Source: Pedobacter steynii (GTDB lineage Bacteria; Bacteroidota; Bacteroidia; Sphingobacteriales; Sphingobacteriaceae). From it: a stretch of DNA of 64,000 nucleotides. The stretch spans positions 62,001 to 126,000 of the forward strand of contig NZ_FNGY01000013.1 of the NCBI RefSeq assembly GCF_900103665.1, written 5' to 3'. Below, in pieces: positions 26,912 through 36,375 of this stretch. Within the stretch, counting starts at the first letter, position 1. The number at the start of each line of letters is the position of its first letter. Position numbers and translations under genes: made by a program. Under the pieces are notes generated by a model. It was not told the DNA's origin, did not search any database, and saw only the letters and a program-made list of their open reading frames with translations.

Positions 26912-27021
26912 TGCTTTTGCGTACTAAACCAATGCCTGATCTTTTCCTTTGCATGCCTTAGGGCTTCAAAAAAAATGGCTAAAGCGCCAATGATGAAGGT
27001 AAATTGCTCGAAGTTGTTCAT
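26908..27021 (-). CDS. Candidate small membrane protein (37 residues)
   Basis: A complete minus-strand reading frame of 37 codons and a stop. One hydrophobic segment at about residues 7-19 (FTFIIGALAIFFEAL) is followed by a basic tail rich in Lys, Arg and His, the layout of a single-pass small membrane protein. The start codon is preceded by a purine-rich AAGAAG. The stop overlaps the end of the convergent methyltransferase gene by 4 bp. Nothing else supports it, and it may be chance. Confidence 0.35.
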   Translation of the reverse strand: MNNFEQFTFIIGALAIFFEALRHAKEKIRHWFSTQKH

Positions 27022-27068
27022 CTTCTTATATTGGTTTCTTCCTATAAGACGCTCCTGAACAAGATATG

Positions 27069-27635
27069 TTACAGCCCGGTATTGTTACGGAAGAGTTTGA
27101 TGGCAATCGCAAGTAGGATGATTCCAAACGCCTTTCTTAATACGTTCAGTCCGGACTTTCCGAATAGTCTTTCCAGTCTGTTTGTATTCTTCAATACAAA
27201 GTACACAAAGCTCATATTGATCAGGATGCCCACAATAATATTTTGTGTGGCATATTCTGTTTTTAACGATAACAGGGTGGTCATTGTTCCTGCACCTGCA
27301 ATTAAAGGAAAGGCGAGTGGTACAATGGATACGGTTTCGGGAACCTCTTCTTTAAAAATGGTTAAACCAAGTATCATCTCCATTGCAATAAAGAAAATCA
27401 CAAAAGAACCTGCAATGGCGAAAGATTCAACATCAAGGCCAATGACTTTTAACAGGGTTTCTCCCGCAAAAAGGAAGATAATCATCAGTACTGTTGCTAC
27501 TATGGTTGCTTTCTCAGACTGAATATGACCGGCTTTTTTTCTGAGTTCTATCACCACAGGGATGGAGCCCAGGATATCGATGATGGCAAAAATAACCATC
27601 GAACACGACAAGATTTGACTGAAATTGAATTCCAT
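27069..27635 (-). CDS. MarC-family integral membrane protein
   Basis: Inner-membrane protein of 188 residues from the ATG at 27635, with about six helices. Family features are the FAIIDILGSIPVV segment in helix 1 and PLAFPLIAGAGTMTTLL near residue 105. MarC proteins were once linked to multiple antibiotic resistance, but that role is not supported; their transport function is unknown. An upstream in-frame start at 27764 would run through the hairpin at 27721-27756 and is rejected. Confidence 0.8.
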   Translation of the reverse strand: MEFNFSQILSCSMVIFAIIDILGSIPVVIELRKKAGHIQSEKATIVATVLMIIFLFAGETLLKVIGLDVESFAIAGSFVIFFIAMEMILGLTIFKEEVPETVSIVPLAFPLIAGAGTMTTLLSLKTEYATQNIIVGILINMSFVYFVLKNTNRLERLFGKSGLNVLRKAFGIILLAIAIKLFRNNTGL

Positions 27636-27720
27636 AGCAGTTAATTTATGCAGCAAAGGTAATTTAAATTGTAATAAAAATGAGACAGTTTTGCTGTTGA
27701 ATGCAGAATATAGAGAAACA

Positions 27721-27756
27721 ACAAGGCCTGATGTTAGGATTAACATCAGGCCTTGT
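27721..27756 (-). terminator. 16-bp hairpin after the second APC permease
   Basis: A perfect 16-bp inverted repeat (ACAAGGCCTGATGTTA and its complement) with a 4-nt loop. On the minus strand it lies 37 bp after the permease stop. The following sequence is only moderately T-rich, so termination may be incomplete, with some read-through into marC. Confidence 0.6.
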
Positions 27757-27792
27757 AACGTCATAAGGAATCGAAATCCTTTTAAACGGTGC

Positions 27793-29496
27793 TTAGTTTA
27801 TCTTGGCTTTCACGTTTTTAGACGTAGAAAGACGATAGGCGTATAATAGTAAATGTACCGCAGCATAAACCAGAGAGAAATAATACAAACCTGTATCTGT
27901 TCCATCCGTGATGCTATGGTGAATAAAGGCAACAGCAACCAATAATGCAGCTAAAGCAAGTCCGATTAAGGAAACTACTTTATTACTTCTTGCCAGTGTA
28001 ACCGGGTTATTGTCAGATAACAGACTGTTTTTGATACCATAGAACAGGTAAACATCCATACCAAGGATCATCCATACCAATAAACGAACCCAGGTATCTA
28101 AAGGAAGGAATACCATCATTCCTAAACATACCACTACACCTAAGATCGGGATTAGTGGTACCAATGGCACTTTAAATGCTCTTGGTAGATCTGGCATGCG
28201 TTTTCTAAGGATCACAATTCCGATACATACCAGGATAAATGCAAGTAGGGTACCGATACTGGTCATCTCACCAACTACTCCTGCCGGAACAAATGCTGCA
28301 AATAAACTCACGAACACCATGAAAAGTAAATTGCTTTTCACAGGAGTGCTGAATTTAGGATGAACGCTGGAGAACACTTTAGGTAGTAAACCATCTTTAC
28401 TCATCGAGAAGAATACCCTTGATTGTCCCAGTAACATCACCAGAATTACAGAAGCATAACCACCCAAAATCGCAAGGATAATCAATTTGTTTAACCATGG
28501 GAATGCAGGCGTCACTACACCGGCCGCATCTTTAGCACCCATATTATCGATCGCAACAGCAACCGGTGCAATACCATCCTGACCTTTAAACAAGTCGTAG
28601 TTGGCAACACCCGTCATCACGTGTGCAAATAAGATATAAAGAACGGTACATACAAACAGGGAAACGAGAATCCCGATAGGCATATCTTTCTTTGGATTCT
28701 TGGCTTCCTGAGCTGCAGTAGAAACCGCATCAAAACCAATATAAGCAAAGAACACAATACCGGCGGCTCGAATGACACCTCCCCATCCGTTGGTAAAGAA
28801 GCTCTCATGACCTGGCTTATCTGCAGGAATAAAATATGGAGAATAGTTGTCTGCATTGATGTATTTCCAACCTAAGAAGATAAATATGAATACGATAACT
28901 ACCTTAATCGCCACAATCAAACCATTGATGAAAGCAGACTCCTGAGTACCTCTCATCAATACCAATGACATCAGGCAGATGATAAACACCGCTGGAAGGT
29001 TGAACATTCCATGAACGGTTGTTCCATCAAGCAATTGTGCTGTTTCAAAAGGCGACATGGTCACTTCCGCAGGGAGGTGGACGTCATAATAAGCGAGAAA
29101 CTTAACAAGATACCGGCTCCAGCTAATAGAAACCGTGGCCGCACCAAGTGCATATTCCAAAACTAAATCCCAACCAATAATCCAGGCAACTAATTCGCCC
29201 ATGGTGGCATAAGAATAGGTGTAAGCACTTCCTGCAACAGGTATCATGGAAGCAAACTCTGCATAGCATAAACCTGCAAATCCGCAACCAATTGCTGCAA
29301 TGATAAAGGAAATGGTGATGGCCGGGCCGGCATTATTGGCTGCTGCAGAACCGGTGATGGAAAATAGTCCAGCACCAATAATGGCTCCAATACCCAAAGC
29401 TACCAGGTTAACGGGGCCAAGGGTCCGCTTCAGGGTACCCTCTCCGCTCTCAGCAGCTTCTTTTGTAAGTAAGTCGATTGACTTTCTAAAATTCAT
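27793..29496 (-). CDS. APC-superfamily amino-acid permease, second copy
   Basis: Inner-membrane amino-acid transporter of 567 residues, closely similar in its first half to the permease at 214-2169 (shared LGIGAIIGAGLFS, AGSAYTYSYATMGELVAWIIGWDL). About 12-14 helices. It resembles cationic amino-acid transporters; the substrate is not certain. It has its own -7 box upstream and a hairpin downstream. Confidence 0.85.
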   Translation of the reverse strand: MNFRKSIDLLTKEAAESGEGTLKRTLGPVNLVALGIGAIIGAGLFSITGSAAANNAGPAITISFIIAAIGCGFAGLCYAEFASMIPVAGSAYTYSYATMGELVAWIIGWDLVLEYALGAATVSISWSRYLVKFLAYYDVHLPAEVTMSPFETAQLLDGTTVHGMFNLPAVFIICLMSLVLMRGTQESAFINGLIVAIKVVIVFIFIFLGWKYINADNYSPYFIPADKPGHESFFTNGWGGVIRAAGIVFFAYIGFDAVSTAAQEAKNPKKDMPIGILVSLFVCTVLYILFAHVMTGVANYDLFKGQDGIAPVAVAIDNMGAKDAAGVVTPAFPWLNKLIILAILGGYASVILVMLLGQSRVFFSMSKDGLLPKVFSSVHPKFSTPVKSNLLFMVFVSLFAAFVPAGVVGEMTSIGTLLAFILVCIGIVILRKRMPDLPRAFKVPLVPLIPILGVVVCLGMMVFLPLDTWVRLLVWMILGMDVYLFYGIKNSLLSDNNPVTLARSNKVVSLIGLALAALLVAVAFIHHSITDGTDTGLYYFSLVYAAVHLLLYAYRLSTSKNVKAKIN

Positions 29497-29550
29497 AGTT
29501 CAAGGTTTAGTATTAGTTTTCTATAGTCTTTTGGTTTGTAATCTGATTGT

Positions 29551-29558
29551 CAAACCTA
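29551..29558 (-). promoter_or_regulatory. -7 box of the second APC permease
   Basis: On the minus strand this reads TAGGTTTG, a match to TAnnTTTG, about 55 nt upstream of the start codon. The -33 box is unclear. Confidence 0.35.
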
Positions 29559-29578
29559 AATAAAATATGTTTAAAAAT

Positions 29579-29607
29579 AAAAGGGATTCTTATTCAAAAT
29601 CCCTTTT
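29579..29607 (-). terminator. Terminator of the pyrophosphatase gene
   Basis: AAAAGGGATT and AATCCCTTTT form a 10-bp stem, and on the minus strand a T-rich tail follows. It lies about 20 bp past the stop of hppA. Confidence 0.75.
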
Positions 29608-29626
29608 AGCAGTAACAATTATAATA

Positions 29627-31921
29627 TTATCGCTTGACGGTCAAGGTGTCAATGGTATTTTTTACCGTATCCATTGTTTCTTTTCCCAGAGAATCGACCC
29701 TTTTGATGACCCTGATCTCTTTTTTTATCTCCTGTTTTGTTTCCGTCATCACTCCAACAGCAATGTAGGGAGCGATCACCAGGGAAACGATAGACATCAG
29801 TTTGATCAGGATATTCATCGATGGACCTGAAGTATCTTTGAAGGGATCACCTACGGTATCACCAGTCACTGAGGCTTTATGTGGTTCCGATTTTTTATAG
29901 AACATTTCTCCATTGATCTCTACACCTTTTTCAAATGATTTTTTTGCATTGTCCCAGGCACCACCGGCATTACTCTGGAAAATCCCCATCAATACACCTG
30001 ATACGGTAACGCCGGCAAGGAGACCACCTAAGATCTCCGCTGAACTTACATGAGGAAATACGCCTTTAAGGCCAAATCCAACAATGATCGGAACCAGTAA
30101 AGCAATTGCACCTGGTAACATCATTTCGCGGATAGAGGCTTCTGTAGAGATGGCCACACATTTCTCGTATTCTGGTTTCGCTTTGTATTCCATAATTCCA
30201 GGAATCTCGCGGAACTGACGACGAACCTCCTGAACCATATCCATCGCAGCCTTACCAACAGCAGCAATACATAAAGCAGAGAAAATAAAAGGAATCATTG
30301 CCCCTACAAATAAGCCCGCCAAAACAGGGGCCTTATAAATATCGATCGCATCAATTCCCGCAACGCCAACAAAGGCCGCAAATAAAGCCAGTGAGGTTAG
30401 GGCTGCAGAAGCAATGGCAAAACCCTTGCCCGTCGCTGCTGTAGTGTTTCCTACCGCATCTAAATTGTCTGTACGTTCACGAACTTCTGGTGGAAGCTGA
30501 CTCATTTCGGCAATTCCGCCTGCATTATCTGCAATAGGACCGAAAGCGTCAATGGCCAGTTGCATCGCTGTCGTGGCCATCATTCCTGCTGCGGCAATGG
30601 CTACACCATATAAACCTGCAAAGGAATAAGAAAAGATAATTCCGGCTGCCAGTACCAGAATTGGTGCAACTGTAGATTTCATCCCTACAGATAAACCACC
30701 AATGATATTTGTCGCATGACCGGTTCCTGATTGCTGAATGATCGAATTCACAGGGCCTTTGCCCATAGCAGTATAATATTCTGTAATGATACTCATCAAA
30801 GTACCAACGATTAAACCGATGATGATGGCAAAAAATACATCCAGGCTGGTAAAGCTAACCCCACGTAAATGCAAATGAGGAGGAAGCATGAACATAACAA
30901 TAAAGTAAGAAGCTACAGCAGTAAGCACGATAGAACTCCAGTTTCCTAAGTTCAGGGCAGTTTGTACATTGGAATCTTCTCCTTTAATGCGGACAAACCA
31001 GGTTCCTACGATGGAGAACAAAATTCCCAGGCCGCAAATTACCATCGGTAGCAATACCGGTGAGAAACCATTCAGGTTATCTACCGCTATGCCATTTAAT
31101 TTATCTACCACGATCTCTTGTCCCAGTACCATAGTCGCGAGTATCGTTGCTACATAAGAACCGAATAAATCGGCGCCCATTCCAGCCACATCACCCACAT
31201 TATCACCTACGTTATCGGCAATTGTTGCCGGATTTCTTACGTCATCTTCCGGAATTCCGGCTTCTACTTTACCTACCAGATCGGCACCCACATCGGCTGC
31301 TTTAGTATAAATACCTCCACCAACACGGGCAAATAAGGCGATAGATTCTGCACCCAGGGAGAAACCTGTCAGTACCTCTATCGCAGTTTTCATTTCCGTA
31401 CTGTTGGCTTCTACGACATTAAATACCTGCATGAAGACAATAAACAAACCTCCTAATCCCAAGATCGCCAGTCCCGCTACACCCAGTCCCATTACCGTTC
31501 CTCCCGTGAAGGAAACTTTTAAGGCTTTGGATAAACTCGTTCTTGCAGCCTGAGTGGTACGTACGTTGGCTTTTGTAGCAGCTTTCATCCCGATATATCC
31601 TGCAGTAGCAGAAAATACAGCACCAATCACAAAGGCTATGGCAATGATCCAGCTGGAATGTAATTCCACTCCGTTGACTTCATGGACGGTTCCGGAATAG
31701 GCAAGTAAAGCGGCGGTAAAAACCACAAAAATGCTCAATACTTTCCACTCTGCTTTTAAAAAGGCCATCGCCCCATCGGCAATATAGCCGGCCAACTCTT
31801 GCATTTTTGCATCACCGGGATCCTGCTTGTTTACCCAGGCACTTTTAATAGCCATCACGATAATGCCAATTAATCCCAGGACGGGAATAAAATAGATTAG
31901 ATTGTTTTGTAAAAACTCCAT
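29627..31921 (-). CDS. hppA: Membrane-bound, cation-pumping pyrophosphatase (K+-dependent type)
   Basis: Couples hydrolysis of pyrophosphate to export of H+ or Na+ across the inner membrane. At 764 residues with about 16 helices it is normal in size. The substrate-binding motifs DVGADLVGKVE and DNVGDNVGDVAGMGADL are intact. The K+-dependence motif reads GNTTAATGKG (residues 491-500): Ala495 and Gly498 occupy the positions that are Lys and Thr in K+-independent enzymes, so the protein is predicted to need K+. Whether it moves Na+ or H+ cannot be decided by eye. The gene stands alone. Confidence 0.93.
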   Translation of the reverse strand: MEFLQNNLIYFIPVLGLIGIIVMAIKSAWVNKQDPGDAKMQELAGYIADGAMAFLKAEWKVLSIFVVFTAALLAYSGTVHEVNGVELHSSWIIAIAFVIGAVFSATAGYIGMKAATKANVRTTQAARTSLSKALKVSFTGGTVMGLGVAGLAILGLGGLFIVFMQVFNVVEANSTEMKTAIEVLTGFSLGAESIALFARVGGGIYTKAADVGADLVGKVEAGIPEDDVRNPATIADNVGDNVGDVAGMGADLFGSYVATILATMVLGQEIVVDKLNGIAVDNLNGFSPVLLPMVICGLGILFSIVGTWFVRIKGEDSNVQTALNLGNWSSIVLTAVASYFIVMFMLPPHLHLRGVSFTSLDVFFAIIIGLIVGTLMSIITEYYTAMGKGPVNSIIQQSGTGHATNIIGGLSVGMKSTVAPILVLAAGIIFSYSFAGLYGVAIAAAGMMATTAMQLAIDAFGPIADNAGGIAEMSQLPPEVRERTDNLDAVGNTTAATGKGFAIASAALTSLALFAAFVGVAGIDAIDIYKAPVLAGLFVGAMIPFIFSALCIAAVGKAAMDMVQEVRRQFREIPGIMEYKAKPEYEKCVAISTEASIREMMLPGAIALLVPIIVGFGLKGVFPHVSSAEILGGLLAGVTVSGVLMGIFQSNAGGAWDNAKKSFEKGVEINGEMFYKKSEPHKASVTGDTVGDPFKDTSGPSMNILIKLMSIVSLVIAPYIAVGVMTETKQEIKKEIRVIKRVDSLGKETMDTVKNTIDTLTVKR

Positions 31922-32338
31922 ACTTAATTTCTGTTTATTTGGTTCTTTATTTGGTTTTCGCGGTTTAGGGCGGCCCCTTCATAATCATGAGTGGTTAGAG
32001 CGCTGATTATTAAAGGTAGAGCAACGTAAAAATAAGGGTGTTCTTTTAAAAAGCAAATTTTTAATGGATTGATTGTTAAGCTTTTTTCGAGAAATATTAA
32101 TTTAATATTCCGAATGCCGATCGGGGCAATCTGATTTTAATTATTTTAAATATATTAGCACAAACTAACCAAACAAAATGAAACCATCAAATTGAACGGC
32201 AATTAATTGTACGGATCAGTGCTGACAGGATAGTTTCATTTTGAAAAACCAAAACCGGGTCTATGAATGTTTCAGGCATTGCAGGAACCACAAATGCAAC
32301 AATTGAAATATTCAGGGCTGAAAACTAAAACAAACTAA
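31922..32338. other. Intergenic region with a long inverted repeat
   Basis: A 417-bp gap between divergent hppA and a permease gene. CAAAATGAAACCATC (32174-32188) and GATAGTTTCATTTTG (32229-32243) pair over 14 of 15 bases around a 40-nt loop that holds smaller repeats. It could be a leader structure or an operator for the permease. No open reading frame of note was seen. Confidence 0.4.
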
Positions 32339-33802
32339 ATGGAAAAAGAAAATCAAGATGGCTCTTTCAAAAGAGAACTTGGGTTATTAGATGGTACAAT
32401 GCTGGTCGTAGGTTCTATGATCGGTTCCGGAATCTTTATTGTCAGCGCCGATATTACCCGGCAGGTAGGATCGGCAGGTTGGTTGACTTTAATCTGGGTC
32501 ATCACCGGACTGGTTACGGTAATCGCTGCGGTGAGTTATGGGGAGCTGAGTGCCATGTTTCCTAAAGCAGGTGGTCAATATGTATACCTGAAAGAATCTT
32601 ATAATAAGCTCATCGCTTTTCTATATGGATGGAGCTTTTTTGCGGTCATTCAAACCGGAACCATCGCCGCGGTAGGTGTGGCGTTCTCTAAATTTGCCGC
32701 TTATCTTTATGAACCTCTGAGTGAAACGAACATCCTTTGGCAGCTGAAGATCGGTACGGATGCCGCCGGAGCACCGGAGTTTTTCTCTTTAAGTGCAGCA
32801 CAAATTGTGTCTATCCTGACCATTATCCTGCTCAGCTATATCAATAGTCGTGGTGTGAAAGACAGCAAGACCTTACAGACTTTTCTAACCATTATCAAAA
32901 TATTATCCCTTTTTGGCTTGATCATATTTGGCTTTACCCTGGGTGCCAAATCAGAAATATGGAATGCCAACTGGGCAGATGCATGGAGTACCAGATCTTT
33001 TAATGTCGAAAGCGGCTCCTGGATGACTGTCGGAGGTTCTGTACTTTTCGCAGCGGTTTCCGCTTCCCTTGTGGGCTCTTTATTTTCCAGTGATGCCTGG
33101 AATGGCGTCACATTCATTGCCGGGGAAATCAAGAAACCGGAACGTAACGTAGGGCTTAGCCTGTTCCTTGGAACTTTCATCGTAAGTGTAATCTATATCC
33201 TTGCCAACTTAATGTACATCGCGGTGATCCCCTTAAATGATATTGCTACAGCAAAGTCCGACCGGGTTGCGGTAGTTGCTGCCCAGCATATTTTCGGAAA
33301 TGCGGGAACGATTATTATCGCAGTCATGATCATGATCTCTACTTTCGCCTGTAATAACGGATTGATCATGGCAGGGGCAAGGGTATATTACACCATGGCA
33401 AAGGATGGCCTTTTCTTTAAGAAAGCGGCTAATCTAAACAAAGCAAGTGTTCCGGCCTGGGCCTTATGGATTCAGTGTTTCTGGGCATCGGCCTTATGCC
33501 TTACCGGTAAATATGGTGCTTTACTGGATTTTGTGATGATCATTGTAATGATATTCTACATCCTGACCATTGTCGGAATTTTTATCCTGAGAAAGAAAAT
33601 GCCGAATGCCGTACGTCCGTACAAAGCTTTCGGATACCCAATATTGCCATTGTTATACATCATCTTTGCAACCATATTCTGTGTGTCTTTGTTGATCACC
33701 AGAATCAGCACCTGCGGCTGGGGTGTCGTGATCATGCTGGCCGGAATCCCTGTTTACTATCTGACAAAACAAAAGGAACCGGATACTGCTAACACAAATT
33801 AG
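32339..33802 (+). CDS. APC-superfamily amino-acid permease, third type
   Basis: Inner-membrane transporter of 487 residues with about 12 helices. The first helix carries VVGSMIGSGIFI and the next has GELSAMFPKAGGQYVYLKE, a pattern of the amino acid/polyamine (LAT-like) branch. It is distinct from the two cationic-type permeases in this window. An XRE-cupin regulator gene follows 58 bp downstream and may control it. Confidence 0.85.
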   Translation: MEKENQDGSFKRELGLLDGTMLVVGSMIGSGIFIVSADITRQVGSAGWLTLIWVITGLVTVIAAVSYGELSAMFPKAGGQYVYLKESYNKLIAFLYGWSFFAVIQTGTIAAVGVAFSKFAAYLYEPLSETNILWQLKIGTDAAGAPEFFSLSAAQIVSILTIILLSYINSRGVKDSKTLQTFLTIIKILSLFGLIIFGFTLGAKSEIWNANWADAWSTRSFNVESGSWMTVGGSVLFAAVSASLVGSLFSSDAWNGVTFIAGEIKKPERNVGLSLFLGTFIVSVIYILANLMYIAVIPLNDIATAKSDRVAVVAAQHIFGNAGTIIIAVMIMISTFACNNGLIMAGARVYYTMAKDGLFFKKAANLNKASVPAWALWIQCFWASALCLTGKYGALLDFVMIIVMIFYILTIVGIFILRKKMPNAVRPYKAFGYPILPLLYIIFATIFCVSLLITRISTCGWGVVIMLAGIPVYYLTKQKEPDTANTN

Positions 33803-33836
33803 TTTAAATAGAATGGTGATGCGGCTGTAAATTGAT

Positions 33837-33844
33837 TATTTTTG
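33837..33844 (+). promoter_or_regulatory. -7 box of the XRE-cupin gene
   Basis: TATTTTTG matches TAnnTTTG and lies 16 nt before the ATG at 33861. No clear -33 box was seen. Confidence 0.3.
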
Positions 33845-33860
33845 GACAAGAAAAAAAACT

Positions 33861-34442
33861 ATGGAAGAGGATGTAATCCTGAAGATCAGTTACCGGATAA
33901 AAGAAATAAGAAAAGAAAGAGGCATCACCATTCAGGAATTGGCGGATCGGGCTGGTGTAAGTAAAGGCTTGATTTCACAAATTGAAAACAACCGTACCGT
34001 GCCTTCGCTGATGGTTTTGATAGACATCATTAAGTCGTTGGATGTCGACTTGAACCAGTTTTTTAAAGACATCTCTGCGAGTTCCAACAAAGCCCCTGTG
34101 GTGGTGAAAAGAAAGGCAGAATACGAATCCTTTGAAAAGGAGCAGGCATTGGGATTTTTATACCAGCGGATTCTGACCAAGTCGATAAAGAATTCTACAG
34201 TAGATATTGTCTTGCTGGAGCTGGAACCTGATGCAACCAGACCAATGGTAACGACCGAAGCTTTTGAGTATAAATATATCCTGGCCGGAAATATCAAATA
34301 CATCTTTGACGACCAGGAGATCGAGTTATCAGCAGGAGATTCCCTTCTTTTTGATGGACGCCTGTCTCATACGCCAAGGAATATAGGAAAAGATAAAGCA
34401 ATGATGCTGATCATTTATTTCTTTGAAGAAACCAGAGCGTAA
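33861..34442 (+). CDS. XRE-family regulator with a C-terminal cupin domain
   Basis: DNA-binding regulator of 193 residues. A helix-turn-helix occupies about residues 12-62 (ITIQELADRAGVSKGLISQIEN). A cupin sensor domain occupies about residues 110-190 (GNIKYIFDDQEIELSAGDSLLFDG). This layout is that of PuuR- and SutR-type regulators, which sense small metabolites. Its place after an amino-acid/polyamine permease suggests that it regulates transport. Its stop directly abuts the convergent acetyltransferase gene. Confidence 0.85.
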   Translation: MEEDVILKISYRIKEIRKERGITIQELADRAGVSKGLISQIENNRTVPSLMVLIDIIKSLDVDLNQFFKDISASSNKAPVVVKRKAEYESFEKEQALGFLYQRILTKSIKNSTVDIVLLELEPDATRPMVTTEAFEYKYILAGNIKYIFDDQEIELSAGDSLLFDGRLSHTPRNIGKDKAMMLIIYFFEETRA

Positions 34443-34913
34443 TTATTTCTTATTGACCCAACGGATGGCTACCGCTGACATTTTTTCCAGCTCAAGTCTG
34501 GTTTCAGGAAGGATAATGAATTCATTTTTAAGGTAAAAACCTAACGGGGACCGGTAGTATTCTCCGTTTTCTTTCAGGTCTTTGTTATGATCGATCACCC
34601 AGCCATTCAGTTCGGCTGTGTGTTTCTTCATCTCGTCCAACAGACGACGGCCATGGCCTTGTCCATGTAAATTGCTGTCTATTACAACGGCAAACCAGGG
34701 TTGGTTATTCCTGGTAAACCTTAAAGCCCAGCCCACCACTTCTTCGGAGGGGCTTGTGAGCAGATGGTATTCCACATCAGCAAGGCCACTCAGGTAATCA
34801 TCCAGGTCGTTTAGCTCCCCATGTTTCAATTTCGCCGGATATTCTTGATTCCACAGGTCGTGGATCGCTTTCTTTTGAACCGGATTAATTGTGCTGGACT
34901 GAATGATTTTCAT
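34443..34913 (-). CDS. GNAT-family N-acetyltransferase
   Basis: Acetyl-CoA-dependent acetyltransferase of 156 residues from the ATG at 34913, which has an AGGAA-like sequence just before it. The acetyl-CoA loop reads SNLHGQGHGRRLLDE (GNAT motif A, Q/R-x-x-G-x-G/A). The substrate is unknown. It lies directly downstream of the small DUF5808 gene on the same strand. Confidence 0.78.
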   Translation of the reverse strand: MKIIQSSTINPVQKKAIHDLWNQEYPAKLKHGELNDLDDYLSGLADVEYHLLTSPSEEVVGWALRFTRNNQPWFAVVIDSNLHGQGHGRRLLDEMKKHTAELNGWVIDHNKDLKENGEYYRSPLGFYLKNEFIILPETRLELEKMSAVAIRWVNKK

Positions 34914-34920
34914 TTCCTGT

Positions 34921-35118
34921 TTATTGAAGGTACATCGCCGTATAAATAACAAGCGCTGTAATGACCACTAAGATCAGAATGTTCAGCCTATGGGCGAAAT
35001 TTAGGGTATAACCCATTGATCTTTCGCGTTTAGGTACGATTAGTCTCGAATCACCGGGATTCCAATAAATGATGCCTACTTTATAATTGACAATATTGTC
35101 TACAGGGTCTATATCCAT
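34921..35118 (-). CDS. Small DUF5808 membrane protein
   Basis: A 65-residue protein. The N-terminal part matches the DUF5808 pattern: a conserved GIIYWNPGDSRLIVPKR segment followed by GYTLNFA. One membrane helix ends the chain (LILVVITALVIYTAMYL). DUF5808 also occurs fused to larger membrane proteins; its function is unknown. The acetyltransferase gene starts 7 bp downstream. Confidence 0.7.
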   Translation of the reverse strand: MDIDPVDNIVNYKVGIIYWNPGDSRLIVPKRERSMGYTLNFAHRLNILILVVITALVIYTAMYLQ

Positions 35119-35329
35119 CGTTAAAAAAATTACTCCTCACCAGAACTCTTATAAAAATATAATTATTAGTCAATTTAAGAAAGATTGTGAAAGAAACAAT
35201 ACGAAATGTAAGAATTCCTAATTCGAAACCGGACTTAGGTAATTAAATGGATCGATATTTCGATCTGCTTAATTCTAACTCGATTTAGTAGCAGTTTTTT
35301 CTGATGAGTATTTTGACAATGACTGAAGA

Positions 35330-35470
35330 CTATTTCGCACTTTTCTTTTTATTGGTGACTACTTTCTTCGCATCTTTTGCAGAAGTTGCATTTTCCGGTT
35401 CAGCGCCCTTTGCCTTCTTTGTGCCTTCACTGATCTCTTTTTGTTCGGTTCTGTTTCTTTGACTTTTCAT
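35330..35470 (-). CDS. Small lysine-rich protein (46 residues)
   Basis: From the ATG at 35470 the frame encodes a highly charged, disordered-looking protein rich in Lys, Ala and Glu, ending in KKKSAK. A longer in-frame start at 35611 adds an unrelated hydrophobic stretch that overlaps the divergent gene, so it is rejected. Small basic proteins of this type in Bacteroidota are often uncharacterised and could bind nucleic acid. Existence as a gene is uncertain. Confidence 0.4.
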   Translation of the reverse strand: MKSQRNRTEQKEISEGTKKAKGAEPENATSAKDAKKVVTNKKKSAK

Positions 35471-35609
35471 AACGATAGTATTTAATTGATCTGAAGTGTA
35501 AACAACCCAGGAACAAATAAGTTTAACGCGGGTACCCCTACCACCGCTGAAAACAAAATATCCGCTGGTTTGTAGTATAGAAAAGTTCAATACCAAAAAA
35601 ACGACACTC

Positions 35610-36374
35610 ATGGAAAAAATGATTCAGGCCTTATTCAATTCTGAAGTTGAGGCATTCAAAGGACTACAGGCATTACAGGAACTTCACCGTACAAAAGATG
35701 TTTCTGTAGGAGAAACTTATGTTTTGACCCGGGATGGAGATGGAAAAGTAAATATCCGTTCGGCCAAAAATGAATCAGAAGGGACGGCAGTAATTGGTGG
35801 AGGATTGATCGGCGGACTGGTTGGCCTTTTAGCCGGACCATTGGGCTTTATAGTCGGACTGGCAGGAGGGATGATTGCCGGCTCCGCAGGAGAAACACTA
35901 AAGGCTGAAGGGGTGTCGGATTATCTGGATCAGGTTTCTGCAAATATACCTAACGGGAAGTCGGTTCTGATTGCCCATGTCTGGGAGAATTGGGAAACCC
36001 CTGTAGATACGGTATTGTTACCTCTTAGCACAGATCTGAAGCGGTTTAGTCTGGAAGAAAAGGTTTTTGTGCCTGCAAAGACAGAGCTCGACAAGCTAAA
36101 TGCTGACATTAAAATGGCGGAAATCAGTGTCGCATCTGCATCTGCTCCGGAAAAACAAGATTGGGTAATTACGCTTGCCGATCTGAATGCCAAAAGGGAA
36201 GTCCTTGAAAATAAACTGAAAATCCATACGGATCACCAGGAACAACAATATCAGATCTGGGTGGATGAACACCCTTCTGCCGATGAAACGCATGATGCAG
36301 AAAGACGTCGATACCTGGAAAACAGAATTAATGAGCAAAAGGCCCGTTTGGATCAGTTAAAGAAAAACAGATAA
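35610..36374 (+). CDS. DUF1269-like protein with a glycine-zipper segment
   Basis: A 254-residue protein. The N-terminal 60 residues resemble the DUF1269 fold (ALFNSEVEAFKGLQALQELH). Residues about 62-92 form a glycine-rich membrane hairpin (GGLIGGLVGLLAGPLGFIVG). The rest is charged and ends in a coiled coil (about 165-254). Such proteins are thought to be membrane-associated; the role is unknown. It is divergent from the Lys-rich small gene and convergent with the EamA gene, only 1 bp apart. Confidence 0.65.
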   Translation: MEKMIQALFNSEVEAFKGLQALQELHRTKDVSVGETYVLTRDGDGKVNIRSAKNESEGTAVIGGGLIGGLVGLLAGPLGFIVGLAGGMIAGSAGETLKAEGVSDYLDQVSANIPNGKSVLIAHVWENWETPVDTVLLPLSTDLKRFSLEEKVFVPAKTELDKLNADIKMAEISVASASAPEKQDWVITLADLNAKREVLENKLKIHTDHQEQQYQIWVDEHPSADETHDAERRRYLENRINEQKARLDQLKKNR

Positions 36375-36375
36375 G

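Noticed and set aside
31994..32015. tRNA D-arm-like sequence GTGGTTAGAGCGCTG
   Set aside because: No acceptor stem, anticodon arm or T-arm (GGTTCGA-like) could be found around it, so it is not a tRNA.
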